In this document: positions 1-7,883 of the stretch, piece by piece | Layout of the letters: every line of letters begins with the position of its first letter | How positions within the stretch are numbered: the stretch's first letter is position 1 | NCBI GenBank assembly: GCA_910587035.1 | Contig: CAJUMQ010000001.1 | Span: forward strand, 168,113-232,112 | Source of the DNA: an uncultured Desulfovibrio sp. | Lineage (GTDB): Bacteria; Desulfobacterota; Desulfovibrionia; Desulfovibrionales; Desulfovibrionaceae | DNA: 64,000 bases | Reading direction: 5' to 3' | The notes under the pieces: generated by a model | Told to the model about the DNA's origin: nothing | What the model saw: the letters and a program-made list of their open reading frames with translations, nothing else | The model's database searches: none | Translations under genes and position numbers: made by a program

Positions 1-2
1 AT

Positions 3-116
3 CACATGGCTTTGGATGACAAGCACTGGAAGTGCTTCGTCAACTCCAAATACAATCCGGAGACAGGTGAGACCGCATTCTTCAAGAAGCCCTATATCCA
101 GATAATTCCAGACTAG
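3..116 (+). CDS. aprA: Adenylylsulfate reductase alpha subunit, C-terminal end (partial)
   Basis: The last 37 codons of a gene that enters from the left edge. The frame reads HMALDDKHWKCFVNSKYNPE and ends in KPYIQIIPD before a TAG stop. This matches the C-terminal tail I recall for dissimilatory APS reductase AprA, the FAD subunit that reduces APS to sulfite and AMP in the cytoplasm. The qmoABC genes immediately downstream make the assignment firm, because apr followed by qmo is the standard order in Desulfovibrio. Only the tail is visible, so catalytic residues cannot be checked. Confidence 0.85.
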   Translation, partial: HMALDDKHWKCFVNSKYNPETGETAFFKKPYIQIIPD

Positions 117-129
117 CGGCAAGCGGTTT

Positions 130-194
130 CGGGCGGCTTTTTTCAGCCGCCCGATCCCTGCCGTTCTCTGCCAGGGGCGACCCTGGCATTTTTT
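130..194 (+). terminator. Hairpin plus intrinsic terminator between aprA and qmoA
   Basis: Two structures follow the aprA stop. The first is a 9-bp hairpin (arms 130-138 and 145-153, CGGGCGGCT/AGCCGCCCG). The second is a canonical intrinsic terminator: arms TGCCAGGG (169-176) and CCCTGGCA (181-188), a GCGA tetraloop, then six T (189-194). Only 54 bases separate the T-run from the qmoA start, so qmo is either read by partial read-through from apr or has a promoter inside that short gap. Confidence 0.85.
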
Positions 195-248
195 CCATGC
201 GGACTGCCCGTTTGATGACGGCAACCCAAACGCAGGAGGATTTCCAGG

Positions 249-1481
249 ATGTCCAACGCCATTCTCGTGGTGGGCGGAGGCTTTGCAGGCCTGACCGCGG
301 CCATTGAAGCGGCAGAACTGGGCCATGAGGTTTACCTTGTGGAAAAAAGGCCCTGGCTGGGTGGCAGGGTTGCCCAGCTTACAAAATATTTTCCAAAACT
401 TTGCCCGCCCTCCTGCGGCCTGGAAATCCAGTTCCAGCGCATCAGGAAGAACCCGGCGATAAAATGTTTCACCATGGCCCAGCTTGTGGGGCTATCCGGC
501 AAAAAGGGGGACTACACGGCCCGGGTGCGATTAAATCCCCGCCATACTGCCCCGCACAATGTCGATTTCAGCCTGCTGGCCTCCACTCTCGAGGGTACGG
601 CGCCAAGCGAATTTGAGCTTGGGCTGGGCTGCCGCAAGGCACTCTACAAGAGCATGCCTTTTGCATGGCCTGCCAGATGGGTGCTTGATCCCGCCACCCT
701 TTCCCGTTCCGATGCGGCACGGGTTGCAGGCAACAAATATCTTGACATTGGTGAAGAGGCCAGAGAGATAGAGCTGAATGTCGGCGCCATTATTGTGGCC
801 ACAGGCTGGCAGCCTTATGACATGAGGAATCTTGCAAATCTTGGAGCTGGCGGGATTCCCAACTGTATTTCCAACATGCAGATGGAGCGGCTGGCCTCGC
901 CCTTTGGCCCCACAGGAGGCGTAATCCGCAGGCCAACAGATGGCAAAACACCCACAAGCGTGGCCTTTGTGCAATGTGCCGGCTCCAGGGATCAAAATCA
1001 TCTTGGGTACTGTTCATATATCTGCTGTATGGCAACCTTCAAGCAGTGCCTGTATCTGACAGAGCAAAATCCGGCTGTCCAAATTACAGTATTTTATATA
1101 GATTTGCGCGCCCCGGGCAGATATGTGAATGTGCTGGAGAAAGTCCAGGCTCTGCCCAATGTGCGCTTTATAAAGGGCAAGGTGGCCGAGGCCCAGGCAG
1201 CAGACGGCAATGTGCGCCTGCTGGCGGAGGATGCCATAGCCGGACGCAAGCTGGATCTCGAATTTGAACTTGCTGTTCTGGCCACAGGCATGCAGCCCTC
1301 ACTGGCAGATGGCAATCTCCCGCTGCCTATTCCCCTGGATATGGATGGATTTGTGGCTGGTGGCGAGGAGGCGGGCATTTTCACTGCCGGTTGCGCGCGT
1401 ATGCCCCTGGATGTAAGCCGCTCCGCCCAGTCCGGCACTGCGGCCGCCCTGAAAGCGGCACAAACGGTAAAAGGGAGGTAG
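249..1481 (+). CDS. qmoA: Quinone-interacting membrane-bound oxidoreductase subunit A (HdrA-like flavoprotein)
   Basis: A 410-residue soluble flavoprotein of the Qmo complex, which passes electrons between menaquinone and APS reductase. An N-terminal FAD dinucleotide-binding motif (VVGGGFAGLTAA, about residues 7-18) is followed by the HdrA-type LVEKRPWLGGR segment. Cys-containing stretches such as FPKLCPPSCGLE (about 50-62) and VQCAGSRD (about 240) are typical of HdrA. A second FAD-family motif near the end reads GIFTAGCARMPLDV. The ATG is preceded by AGGAGGA at good spacing. qmoB begins 5 bases after the stop, so the two are cotranscribed and probably translationally coupled. Confidence 0.93.
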   Translation: MSNAILVVGGGFAGLTAAIEAAELGHEVYLVEKRPWLGGRVAQLTKYFPKLCPPSCGLEIQFQRIRKNPAIKCFTMAQLVGLSGKKGDYTARVRLNPRHTAPHNVDFSLLASTLEGTAPSEFELGLGCRKALYKSMPFAWPARWVLDPATLSRSDAARVAGNKYLDIGEEAREIELNVGAIIVATGWQPYDMRNLANLGAGGIPNCISNMQMERLASPFGPTGGVIRRPTDGKTPTSVAFVQCAGSRDQNHLGYCSYICCMATFKQCLYLTEQNPAVQITVFYIDLRAPGRYVNVLEKVQALPNVRFIKGKVAEAQAADGNVRLLAEDAIAGRKLDLEFELAVLATGMQPSLADGNLPLPIPLDMDGFVAGGEEAGIFTAGCARMPLDVSRSAQSGTAAALKAAQTVKGR

Positions 1482-1486
1482 GCGGG

Positions 1487-3778
1487 ATGGCCGGAAAAAT
1501 TGGCGTCTATTTTGACCTCGCGAATATTGGCGGCCTGGACGCCGCAACACTTGCAAAAGGGGTTGAGGAAAAATGGGGCAAGCTGACACCTGTTGTCAAA
1601 AGTGTCCCGGTTCTGGCAGAGAGCGTCCAGCAGATTTCTGATGACATCATTGAACACGCCCTCGATGGCGTACTGCTTTGCGGCGCATCTCCCAGAGTGG
1701 ATGCGGATCTGTACCGCTTCAAAAATGCCGATGGCAAAGCAATCCAGGTTGGGCATGTCAATCTGCGCGAGCAATGCGTGCTCTGCTATCGCAATCCGGA
1801 CAATACCCCTGCCGACCCCGGCAATCCCCCCAATCTTCTGACGCTTATGGCCAGGGACTATGTCAATATGGGCATAGTGCGGCTGCAAAAAACCGAATAT
1901 GGCGAGCCTGCCATTGTGGAAGGCGTCAAAAGGATACTTGTCATTGGCGGCGGCTGGACAGGAATGCATGCCGCAAGGGAGGCTTCCACAAGCGGTTACG
2001 AGGTTGTGCTTGTGGAGAAAACAGGGCGGCTTGGCGGTGCTGTCAACAACATCCCCGTTGCCTCCCCCCTTTGTTCGCCGTGGACCGACAAGGAGCCTGT
2101 AAAGTTGCCGGAACGCATAAAGGAGCTTTGCGCGGATAGCAAAATCACGGTTCTGCTCAATACCACGGTCGCGGATCTCGCCGGAGAGCCTGGCCGTTTT
2201 ATGGCCAGGATAACCGGGCAGGATGGCACAAGAGAATATGAAGTCGGCGCGGTGGTTCTGGCAGCGGGCTGGACGCCCCTGTCGGAAAAATTCCTGGCAC
2301 CCATGGGGCTTGGCAAAAGCCCGGCCATAGTTCATGCCGGCCAGTTTGCAAAAATGCTCATTGACGGCACCGTCCAGGCCAGACGCATCGCCTTTGTGCT
2401 GGACACTACCCTGGCCGAGCAGGCTTTTGCAAGTGAGGCCGATGCCCCCGAAAAGGCTGTGGCCGCAGCCGAGGCTGCCGGCGAGGATGCCCAGAGTGAT
2501 GGCGAGAACATGGACAAGCCTTTTGTAAAGGAAGATCTGGAAAGCATCCGCCATCTCAAATATTCCAATGTGGTCAACTCTGTGGGAATGCTCAGACAGG
2601 CCAATATTATTTGCGACCGTACAAATGACGCGACCCAGGCCTTTATCATCTACAAGAACATGGCCATTCCGGGCATACTTGAGCGTTTTTACAAAAAAAT
2701 GCAGAACCGCCTGGGCATCATGATGACAAAGGCGGACGTGACGGATATTTCCGATCATGGCGACAGGGTTGTTGTAACCTGCAAAAACACATTGCTGGGC
2801 ATGGATTTTGATCTTGATGTTGATCTTGTCGTGCTGCCCTGCGGCATTGTGCCAGTGACAGCCAAGGATCTCACTGTCAATTTTGCCTATCGCCAGGGTC
2901 CTGACTTTCCTGATCTGGAACTTTTTGACGGGTTTGCTGATTCAAATTACATCTGCTTTCCCTATGAAACCAGACGCACTGGCGTATATGCGGCAGGATG
3001 CGTGCGCCAGCCAATGACGCTTGACGGCTGCGAGGAGGATGCCTGCGGCGCGGTGCTCAAGGCAATCCAATGCATTGAGGCGGGCGATCACGGCGTGGCC
3101 GTAGCTCCCAGATCAGGCGATATGTCCTATCCGCAATTTAATTTTGTGCGCTGCACACAATGCAAACGCTGCACTGTGGAATGCCCCTTTGGCGCCCTTG
3201 ATGATGATGAAAAGGGTACGCCAAAACCCAATCCCTCCCGTTGCCGCCGTTGTGGCACCTGCTTTGGGGCCTGTCCGGAGCGGGTAATCTCCTTTGCGGA
3301 TTACAGCATTGACCAGATAAGCTCAATGATACGCGAAGTAGAGGTGCCAAAGGACTTCAAAAAGGGCGGTCCGCGCATATTGATCCTGGCCTGCGAAAAT
3401 GACGCGTATCCGGCTCTGGACATGGCGGCGCTCAGACACAGGACATGGAGCCCGTACTGCAGAATTATCCCTGTGCGCTGCCTTGGCTCGGTAAATGCCA
3501 TCTGGATTTCGGATGCAATGAGCAAGGGGTTTGACGGAGTCCTGCTTCTGGGCTGCAAATATGGCGATGACTACCAGTGCCATTTCATCAAGGGCTCGGA
3601 GATCTGCAATCTGCGCCGCGACAATATAGCTGAAACACTGAACCGCCTCGGCGTTCAGCCTGAGCGCGTTGAGCAGCTGGAAATCGCCATAGATGAATAT
3701 GATGCCATTCCGGATTTAATCGATGGTTTTGTGGCTCGCATCACGGCCATGGGCCCCAATCCGTTCAAGGGAATGTAG
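1487..3778 (+). CDS. qmoB: Quinone-interacting membrane-bound oxidoreductase subunit B (HdrA/MvhD-like)
   Basis: A 763-residue iron-sulfur flavoprotein. The ATG at 1487 (MAGKIGVYFDL) fits the family start, although the frame stays open upstream into qmoA. An HdrA-like N-terminal part is followed by an FAD-binding motif VIGGGWTGMHAA (about residue 150). Two [4Fe-4S] motifs come next: Cys 556/559/562/566 (CTQCKRCTVEC) and Cys 586/589/592/596 (CRRCGTCFGAC). The last ~135 residues are MvhD-like, with LILACENDAY and LLGCKYGDDYQC. It partners QmoA and QmoC in electron transfer to AprAB. A residue stretch near 325-350 is Ala/Glu-rich and looks like a variable insert. Confidence 0.93.
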   Translation: MAGKIGVYFDLANIGGLDAATLAKGVEEKWGKLTPVVKSVPVLAESVQQISDDIIEHALDGVLLCGASPRVDADLYRFKNADGKAIQVGHVNLREQCVLCYRNPDNTPADPGNPPNLLTLMARDYVNMGIVRLQKTEYGEPAIVEGVKRILVIGGGWTGMHAAREASTSGYEVVLVEKTGRLGGAVNNIPVASPLCSPWTDKEPVKLPERIKELCADSKITVLLNTTVADLAGEPGRFMARITGQDGTREYEVGAVVLAAGWTPLSEKFLAPMGLGKSPAIVHAGQFAKMLIDGTVQARRIAFVLDTTLAEQAFASEADAPEKAVAAAEAAGEDAQSDGENMDKPFVKEDLESIRHLKYSNVVNSVGMLRQANIICDRTNDATQAFIIYKNMAIPGILERFYKKMQNRLGIMMTKADVTDISDHGDRVVVTCKNTLLGMDFDLDVDLVVLPCGIVPVTAKDLTVNFAYRQGPDFPDLELFDGFADSNYICFPYETRRTGVYAAGCVRQPMTLDGCEEDACGAVLKAIQCIEAGDHGVAVAPRSGDMSYPQFNFVRCTQCKRCTVECPFGALDDDEKGTPKPNPSRCRRCGTCFGACPERVISFADYSIDQISSMIREVEVPKDFKKGGPRILILACENDAYPALDMAALRHRTWSPYCRIIPVRCLGSVNAIWISDAMSKGFDGVLLLGCKYGDDYQCHFIKGSEICNLRRDNIAETLNRLGVQPERVEQLEIAIDEYDAIPDLIDGFVARITAMGPNPFKGM

Positions 3779-3787
3779 GAGGTTGAC

Positions 3788-4966
3788 ATGGCGGAGAATA
3801 CTCTAAGGCCTGATACGGAGTTTGCCCGGCAGTTGATGAAGGCTGGCGGCGAATCGCTGAAAGAATGCTACCAGTGCGCCACCTGTTCGGTGGCCTGCCC
3901 CCTCTCGCCGGCCAACAGGCCCTTTCCCCGCAAGGAAATGGTCTGGGCTTCCTTTGGCCTCAAGGAAAAACTGATGGGCGACGTGGATCTCTGGCTCTGC
4001 CAGAACTGCGGCAACTGCTCCGATCTCTGCCCGCGGGGCGCAAAACCGGCGGAGATGATGTCCGCCGCAAGGGACATGATCTACAGGGACCTCACCAAAC
4101 CCGCCATTTTGGGCAAATGGATGTCTTCATCATCCGGCCTGGGCTGGCTGTTTGCCATCCCGGCTGTGCTCTGGCTCATTGTCTGGGCCATACGCGCGGA
4201 AATTGCCGGCAGCTGGTTTCCCCGCGCGGCCAATGGCAAAATTGTTTTTGGCGAGATATTTAATGGCGATTACACCATTGATCCCATTTTCATGCTGACA
4301 TTTTTTGGCGCCCTTGCAATTTTGCTTTATGGTTGCCAAAAATTGTGGCAAAGCTTCAAACCTGCCGGCACAATCACCATCATCGGCAAAAAAAAGGGCT
4401 GGATCAGGGCATTGTGCGAGGTCCTGTGGGAAGAGGTCATATATGCCAGCAAGTTCGCAGAATGTGACGGAGGGCCTGCTACCGGCCAGAAAACAGACAA
4501 CAGACGCATTTCACATACCATGCTTGTCTGGAGCTTCTGCATTCTCGCTCTTGTCACCGCCATTGTGGCCATAGGGCATTGGGGCGGCAAAATCATACCA
4601 GCCATCCTCATCACAACGCCAATGCCAATGACTTTTCCAGTCAAGATACTGGCAAATATTGGCGCCATTCTGCTGCTCGTGGCCCTTGCCATGCTGACCT
4701 GGCGGCGCGCGCGGCTCAATCCCCGTTTCCAGTCTTCAAACTATTATGACTGGTATTTGCTGGGCATAATCTGGGCCGTGGCTGTTACGGGCATGTTAAC
4801 CCAGGTTTTCCGGCTCATGGATTGCATACATGCCGCATTTATAATCTACTACCTGCATCTGATGGTTGTATGGATGCTTTTTGCCTATGCTCCATGGACA
4901 AAGCTGGGACATTTTGTATATCGCACCGCTGCGCAGGTATATGCCAAAATGTATGGCCGCAGCTGA
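3788..4966 (+). CDS. qmoC: Quinone-interacting membrane-bound oxidoreductase subunit C (HdrC-HdrE fusion)
   Basis: The 392-residue membrane anchor of Qmo. The N-terminal domain carries two HdrC-type [4Fe-4S] motifs, Cys 27/30/33/37 (CYQCATCSVAC) and Cys 71/74/77/81 (CQNCGNCSDLC). The remainder is an HdrE/NarI-like membrane domain with about six hydrophobic segments, beginning near residue 120 (LFAIPAVLWLIVWAI). It contains His residues, among them GHWGG, DCIHAAF and YYLHLMVV, that could bind heme b as known for this family. It starts 9 bases after qmoB with GGAGG upstream. It should oxidise or reduce menaquinone in the cytoplasmic membrane. Confidence 0.93.
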   Translation: MAENTLRPDTEFARQLMKAGGESLKECYQCATCSVACPLSPANRPFPRKEMVWASFGLKEKLMGDVDLWLCQNCGNCSDLCPRGAKPAEMMSAARDMIYRDLTKPAILGKWMSSSSGLGWLFAIPAVLWLIVWAIRAEIAGSWFPRAANGKIVFGEIFNGDYTIDPIFMLTFFGALAILLYGCQKLWQSFKPAGTITIIGKKKGWIRALCEVLWEEVIYASKFAECDGGPATGQKTDNRRISHTMLVWSFCILALVTAIVAIGHWGGKIIPAILITTPMPMTFPVKILANIGAILLLVALAMLTWRRARLNPRFQSSNYYDWYLLGIIWAVAVTGMLTQVFRLMDCIHAAFIIYYLHLMVVWMLFAYAPWTKLGHFVYRTAAQVYAKMYGRS

Positions 4967-5076
4967 CAGACCGGACATATTAATATCGGGTATGAACTGG
5001 CGATGCCGCATATTGAAATGTTTGAATTTCAAGATGTGCATCAATAATAACATTTCCTCCGCAAAGGAGCTAAGGC

Positions 5077-5793
5077 ATGGCAGATGAACGCAAGATTTTT
5101 TCCGTCGAATCAGTGCTGGAATTGATTACCGGCAGACAGAATGCCAATATAAACGAGATAACCAGCTACATCCTTGGCAAAACAGTTGATAACAGAATAC
5201 TGGCAAAGGCGGCTGCGCCTTTTGCGGCTGCCTGGCTGGCGCGCTGGTATCCCCGGTTTATGGATATGGAGCCGGCCAAGGGGCAAAGCTGGGATTCCTT
5301 CGTGGCCCAGGCAAAAACCGTGCTGGGGGACAATATCTCCCTGACACCCATGACCGGCAGGCTGAAGGATCTGGCGACCCAGGCACTGGACTCCATAACC
5401 GAGGCCAATGCCAGCCTGCTCCGGCAGACAGAGGCCAATGTGGATCTTGAGAAAAAGGTAGCCGAGCTGGAGCCATTGAAAGCCACCCTTGCGGCGGAAC
5501 AAAAAAAATGCTCTGGCCTTGAGGATAAAATCAAGACCATGAAAACCGAAATGGGCGTACTGCAGCGCAAAGCGGCGGAATATGACGGCAAGATGCCTGT
5601 GGACCATGAGGAATTGCTGCAGAATATCCGCGATGCCATCAAGGACGGCCTCAAGGGCATATCCATAGGTGCTGCCGTTGCCGGCACAGTGCAAAGCGCG
5701 GCGGAAAGCGAAACCCCGGCTGTTGAAAATACCGTGCCGGAAGATTTTGGTTTCGGTTCTTCCGGGCCGGATGCCGACGGCTTCGGTTTTTAG
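5077..5793 (+). CDS. QmoD-like hypothetical coiled-coil protein
   Basis: A 238-residue soluble protein directly after qmoC, in the position of the promoter-distal hypothetical gene (QmoD) described in the qmo operon of Desulfovibrio vulgaris. The N-terminal ~110 residues are globular. Residues ~115-170 form a strong coiled coil (heptads through LRQTEANVDLEKKVAELEPL and KIKTMKTEMGVLQRK). The C-terminus is flexible and acidic, ending in a Gly/Phe-rich tail (GFGSSGPDADGFGF). There is no signal peptide or cofactor motif. AAAGGAG precedes the ATG. The assignment rests on position; sequence identity to QmoD was not tested. A scaffold or assembly role for Qmo is inference. Confidence 0.6.
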   Translation: MADERKIFSVESVLELITGRQNANINEITSYILGKTVDNRILAKAAAPFAAAWLARWYPRFMDMEPAKGQSWDSFVAQAKTVLGDNISLTPMTGRLKDLATQALDSITEANASLLRQTEANVDLEKKVAELEPLKATLAAEQKKCSGLEDKIKTMKTEMGVLQRKAAEYDGKMPVDHEELLQNIRDAIKDGLKGISIGAAVAGTVQSAAESETPAVENTVPEDFGFGSSGPDADGFGF

Positions 5794-5806
5794 ATTGCCT
5801 TTGGGT

Positions 5807-5882
5807 ACACGGCAAAAGCCAGCCGTGTTTTTTTGCTAACAGTTCTGAAATATGGCCGGGGAGACGTCTCTCCCCGGTTTTT
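5807..5882 (+). terminator. Tandem intrinsic terminators ending the apr-qmo operon
   Basis: Two strong terminators in a row. The first has arms ACACGGC (5807-5813) and GCCGTGT (5822-5828) followed by six T. The second has arms CCGGGGAGA (5856-5864) and TCTCCCCGG (5869-5877) with a four-base loop, followed by five T. The second T-run ends only 19 bases before the next start codon (5901). Confidence 0.88.
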
Positions 5883-5900
5883 GTTTACATGGAGAAGCCA

Positions 5901-6266
5901 ATGTCTCTTGAATTGATGATCGACGAAATAAAAGGCCGGCGGGGATTTTTTGAGCAGGCCGGTACAATCCTTGCGCACAATGCTACTGTCCGGAACCGGT
6001 CCTTGGCTGATGGTAAGAAAATAGCCGCGGTGGAACTTGTGGCGGATGAACTCAAACTTGGGGCGCTGTGCCAGGAGTTCGGCTCGCGCGATGGTATTTT
6101 TGCCATAACCGCCCAGGCTGGCCAGGGCCGCCTGCAACCGGGCGAGGATCTACTGTTGCTGGTTGTGGCTGGCGATACGCCACAACATGTTCTGCCGGTT
6201 TTCACGGAACTGCTGGCCAGAATTGAAGCTGATGCCATTGGCATGCGGGAGATATCGGCAGATTGA
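5901..6266 (+). CDS. MoaE-like protein lacking the catalytic lysines
   Basis: 121 residues from the ATG at 5901; GGAG at 5891-5894 favours this start over an in-frame ATG at 5889. The pattern is that of the molybdopterin-synthase large subunit MoaE: AGTILAHNATVRNRSLADGK near the N-terminus (compare the MoaE VRNHN-type motif), a central helix, then GRLQPGEDLLLLVVAGDTPQ. The C-terminal segment, where active MoaE has two lysines of the YLK-x6-WKRE type, reads LLARIEADAIGMREI with no lysine. It is therefore probably not a functional MPT synthase. It sits just past the qmo terminators, in a locus with no other molybdenum-cofactor genes. Its role is unknown. Confidence 0.65.
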   Translation: MSLELMIDEIKGRRGFFEQAGTILAHNATVRNRSLADGKKIAAVELVADELKLGALCQEFGSRDGIFAITAQAGQGRLQPGEDLLLLVVAGDTPQHVLPVFTELLARIEADAIGMREISAD

Positions 6267-6335
6267 GTGTTTTCAAAATAAAATGTCCCAGGCGCTAAAA
6301 AATTCCGGAGGAGGGGACCACATTTTTTAATCAGC

Positions 6336-6371
6336 AAAGCCCCGGCAGATTGATCAGGCTGTCGGGGCTTT
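6336..6371 (+). terminator. Intrinsic terminator after the MoaE-like gene
   Basis: Arms AAAGCCCCGGCAG (6336-6348) and CTGTCGGGGCTTT (6359-6371) pair over 13 bp with one G-U pair and a 10-base loop. The A/T edges let it act in both directions. It lies between the MoaE-like gene and the convergent DUF4384 gene. Confidence 0.75.
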
Positions 6372-6434
6372 AACACTTGTGGAGGAGCTTTAACTCAGGC
6401 TGCGCTCAGACAAGAGCCACCCAGCCTGGGGCCC

Positions 6435-7523
6435 TTATTCGTGACGCAAGTCATAGGTGCCTATAAAATATGTCTCACCATCGGCAAGCTGGGACTGTTC
6501 GTTCACATCTTCAATATCTTCCTCTTCCAGAACCATTTCCGGCAGCATCTGCTCATGGCTGCTTATGACATCAGCTATAAGCTTAGAGGCTTCATCTAGC
6601 TTGCCTTCAGATTCCAGCTTCACAGCCTTGTCCAGACCTGGCACAGGCTTTGGCGAAAGGATGGCCATCACAGTGTCCATGCCGCTCTTGTCCCCAAACT
6701 GCAAAGGCTGGGCAGCCGGAACCATGTATTCCTTGTTGCGGGTTACGGCATTGTCCGCAACGTTCTGGGGATTGGGAAACAGCACCTTGTACTGGCCATC
6801 ATCATCCCTGGACACCCAGTAGACATGGCCGTCCTGATTCGGCGAAAATACAAATCTGACCTGATCGCCAGCCTTGAAATTCTCGGAAGGCAGCACGGTA
6901 TTGGTCTTGCCAGCCCTGGTCCTTTCCACTGTCGTCTTCATGGCCAGAGCATTTGCCGGAACTGTCGCATTGTCGGCAAATGACAAACTTCTTGGTGTTG
7001 CGGCAGCCGCAGCCTTGCCTGGCTCCACTCCTGCAACCGGGACCTTTGCGGCTGCGCTATCAATTTTTTCAGGGGCGCTGACATTCACGGAAACCTCTGG
7101 CTGGGCGCCCATATAGGAGGGTGCATCCGGCCCGAACTCGTAGCGGGCGGCAGATGGTTCATAGGACTGGCGAATTTTCACTCCCTGCGGAGTGGAATAG
7201 ACTGTATATGTATTGTAGCGGGTAAGCCCCAGCCTGGTGAAGGTGTGTTCATGGCCATTGGCCCATTTAAGAGCAATGTTCCAATATTTTTGCTCTCCAT
7301 AATAATTGGGGCCAATATAGATGCGGGAGTGTGAATCCAGCGGCTTTTTTAAAAGATTTTCGCTTTCGTATTTGGGAAAGTAGGTTGGGCAGATTTTGGC
7401 ATCAACGATATCCTGCCCGGTAAGATTGACCAGCATGAAATTCAAGCGACCGCCCGACCAGGCCGATGTGCCCAATAATAAGGACAGGGCCACCAGCGTG
7501 CATATAAAGGCATACTTTCGCAT
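6435..7523 (-). CDS. Secreted DUF4384-domain protein
   Basis: 362 residues with a clear signal peptide (MRKYAFICTLVALSLLLGTS, cleavage near AWSGG). The N-terminal half is a beta-rich domain of unknown type (VNLTGQDIVDAKICPTYF), followed by a Pro/Ala linker (about 135-190). The C-terminal half has the DUF4384 signature: FKAGDQVRFVFSPNQDGHVY, then VLFPNPQNVADN and a hydrophobic MDTVMAILSPKPV strand. DUF4384 proteins are periplasmic or outer-membrane-associated and often accompany Ser/Thr-kinase or secretion proteins, but no such partner is visible here. The gene is monocistronic, facing the qmo operon. Confidence 0.65.
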   Translation of the reverse strand: MRKYAFICTLVALSLLLGTSAWSGGRLNFMLVNLTGQDIVDAKICPTYFPKYESENLLKKPLDSHSRIYIGPNYYGEQKYWNIALKWANGHEHTFTRLGLTRYNTYTVYSTPQGVKIRQSYEPSAARYEFGPDAPSYMGAQPEVSVNVSAPEKIDSAAAKVPVAGVEPGKAAAAATPRSLSFADNATVPANALAMKTTVERTRAGKTNTVLPSENFKAGDQVRFVFSPNQDGHVYWVSRDDDGQYKVLFPNPQNVADNAVTRNKEYMVPAAQPLQFGDKSGMDTVMAILSPKPVPGLDKAVKLESEGKLDEASKLIADVISSHEQMLPEMVLEEEDIEDVNEQSQLADGETYFIGTYDLRHE

Positions 7524-7703
7524 TTTATCTCCGATTGCTCATTTCAGGTTCGTTTACACCCCTCCTGCCATCGTTAACCTTGTTATTGTACTCCCTGCTT
7601 TCTCATTCACCCGAATGAGAAACACCCCTGGTTTACTTCTATTGGTTTTTTCAACCTCCGTCAATGCGATATTCCGGCAGGCGCAAAACATCCGCTTATG
7701 TCA

Positions 7704-7732
7704 TTGCCTGATCTGCAAATATCATGTATTAT
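7704..7732 (+). promoter_or_regulatory. Possible sigma-70 promoter for the diguanylate cyclase gene
   Basis: TTGCCT (7704-7709) and TATTAT (7727-7732) are separated by 17 bases, in the 360-base gap between two divergent genes. The start codon at 7884 would give a leader of about 145 bases, in which no clear structure was recognised. The rest of the gap holds no gene that I can support. Confidence 0.4.
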
Positions 7733-7883
7733 GTGCCAATGCTGTAAACAATCCATAAACACGCATGGACACTCATGCAATTCCGGTATTTTCGCTTAAT
7801 ATGTCCAAACGGACTGACTGCGAATATATCCGGCCGGCAATCCTTGCCCGAAGGTATGGCCGGTAGGCACGGGCAGAGGACGC

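Noticed and set aside
1094..2758. A 554-codon open frame on the minus strand
   Set aside because: It is entirely antisense to qmoA and qmoB, which have strong motifs, ribosome sites and the right context. The translation has no recognisable domain.
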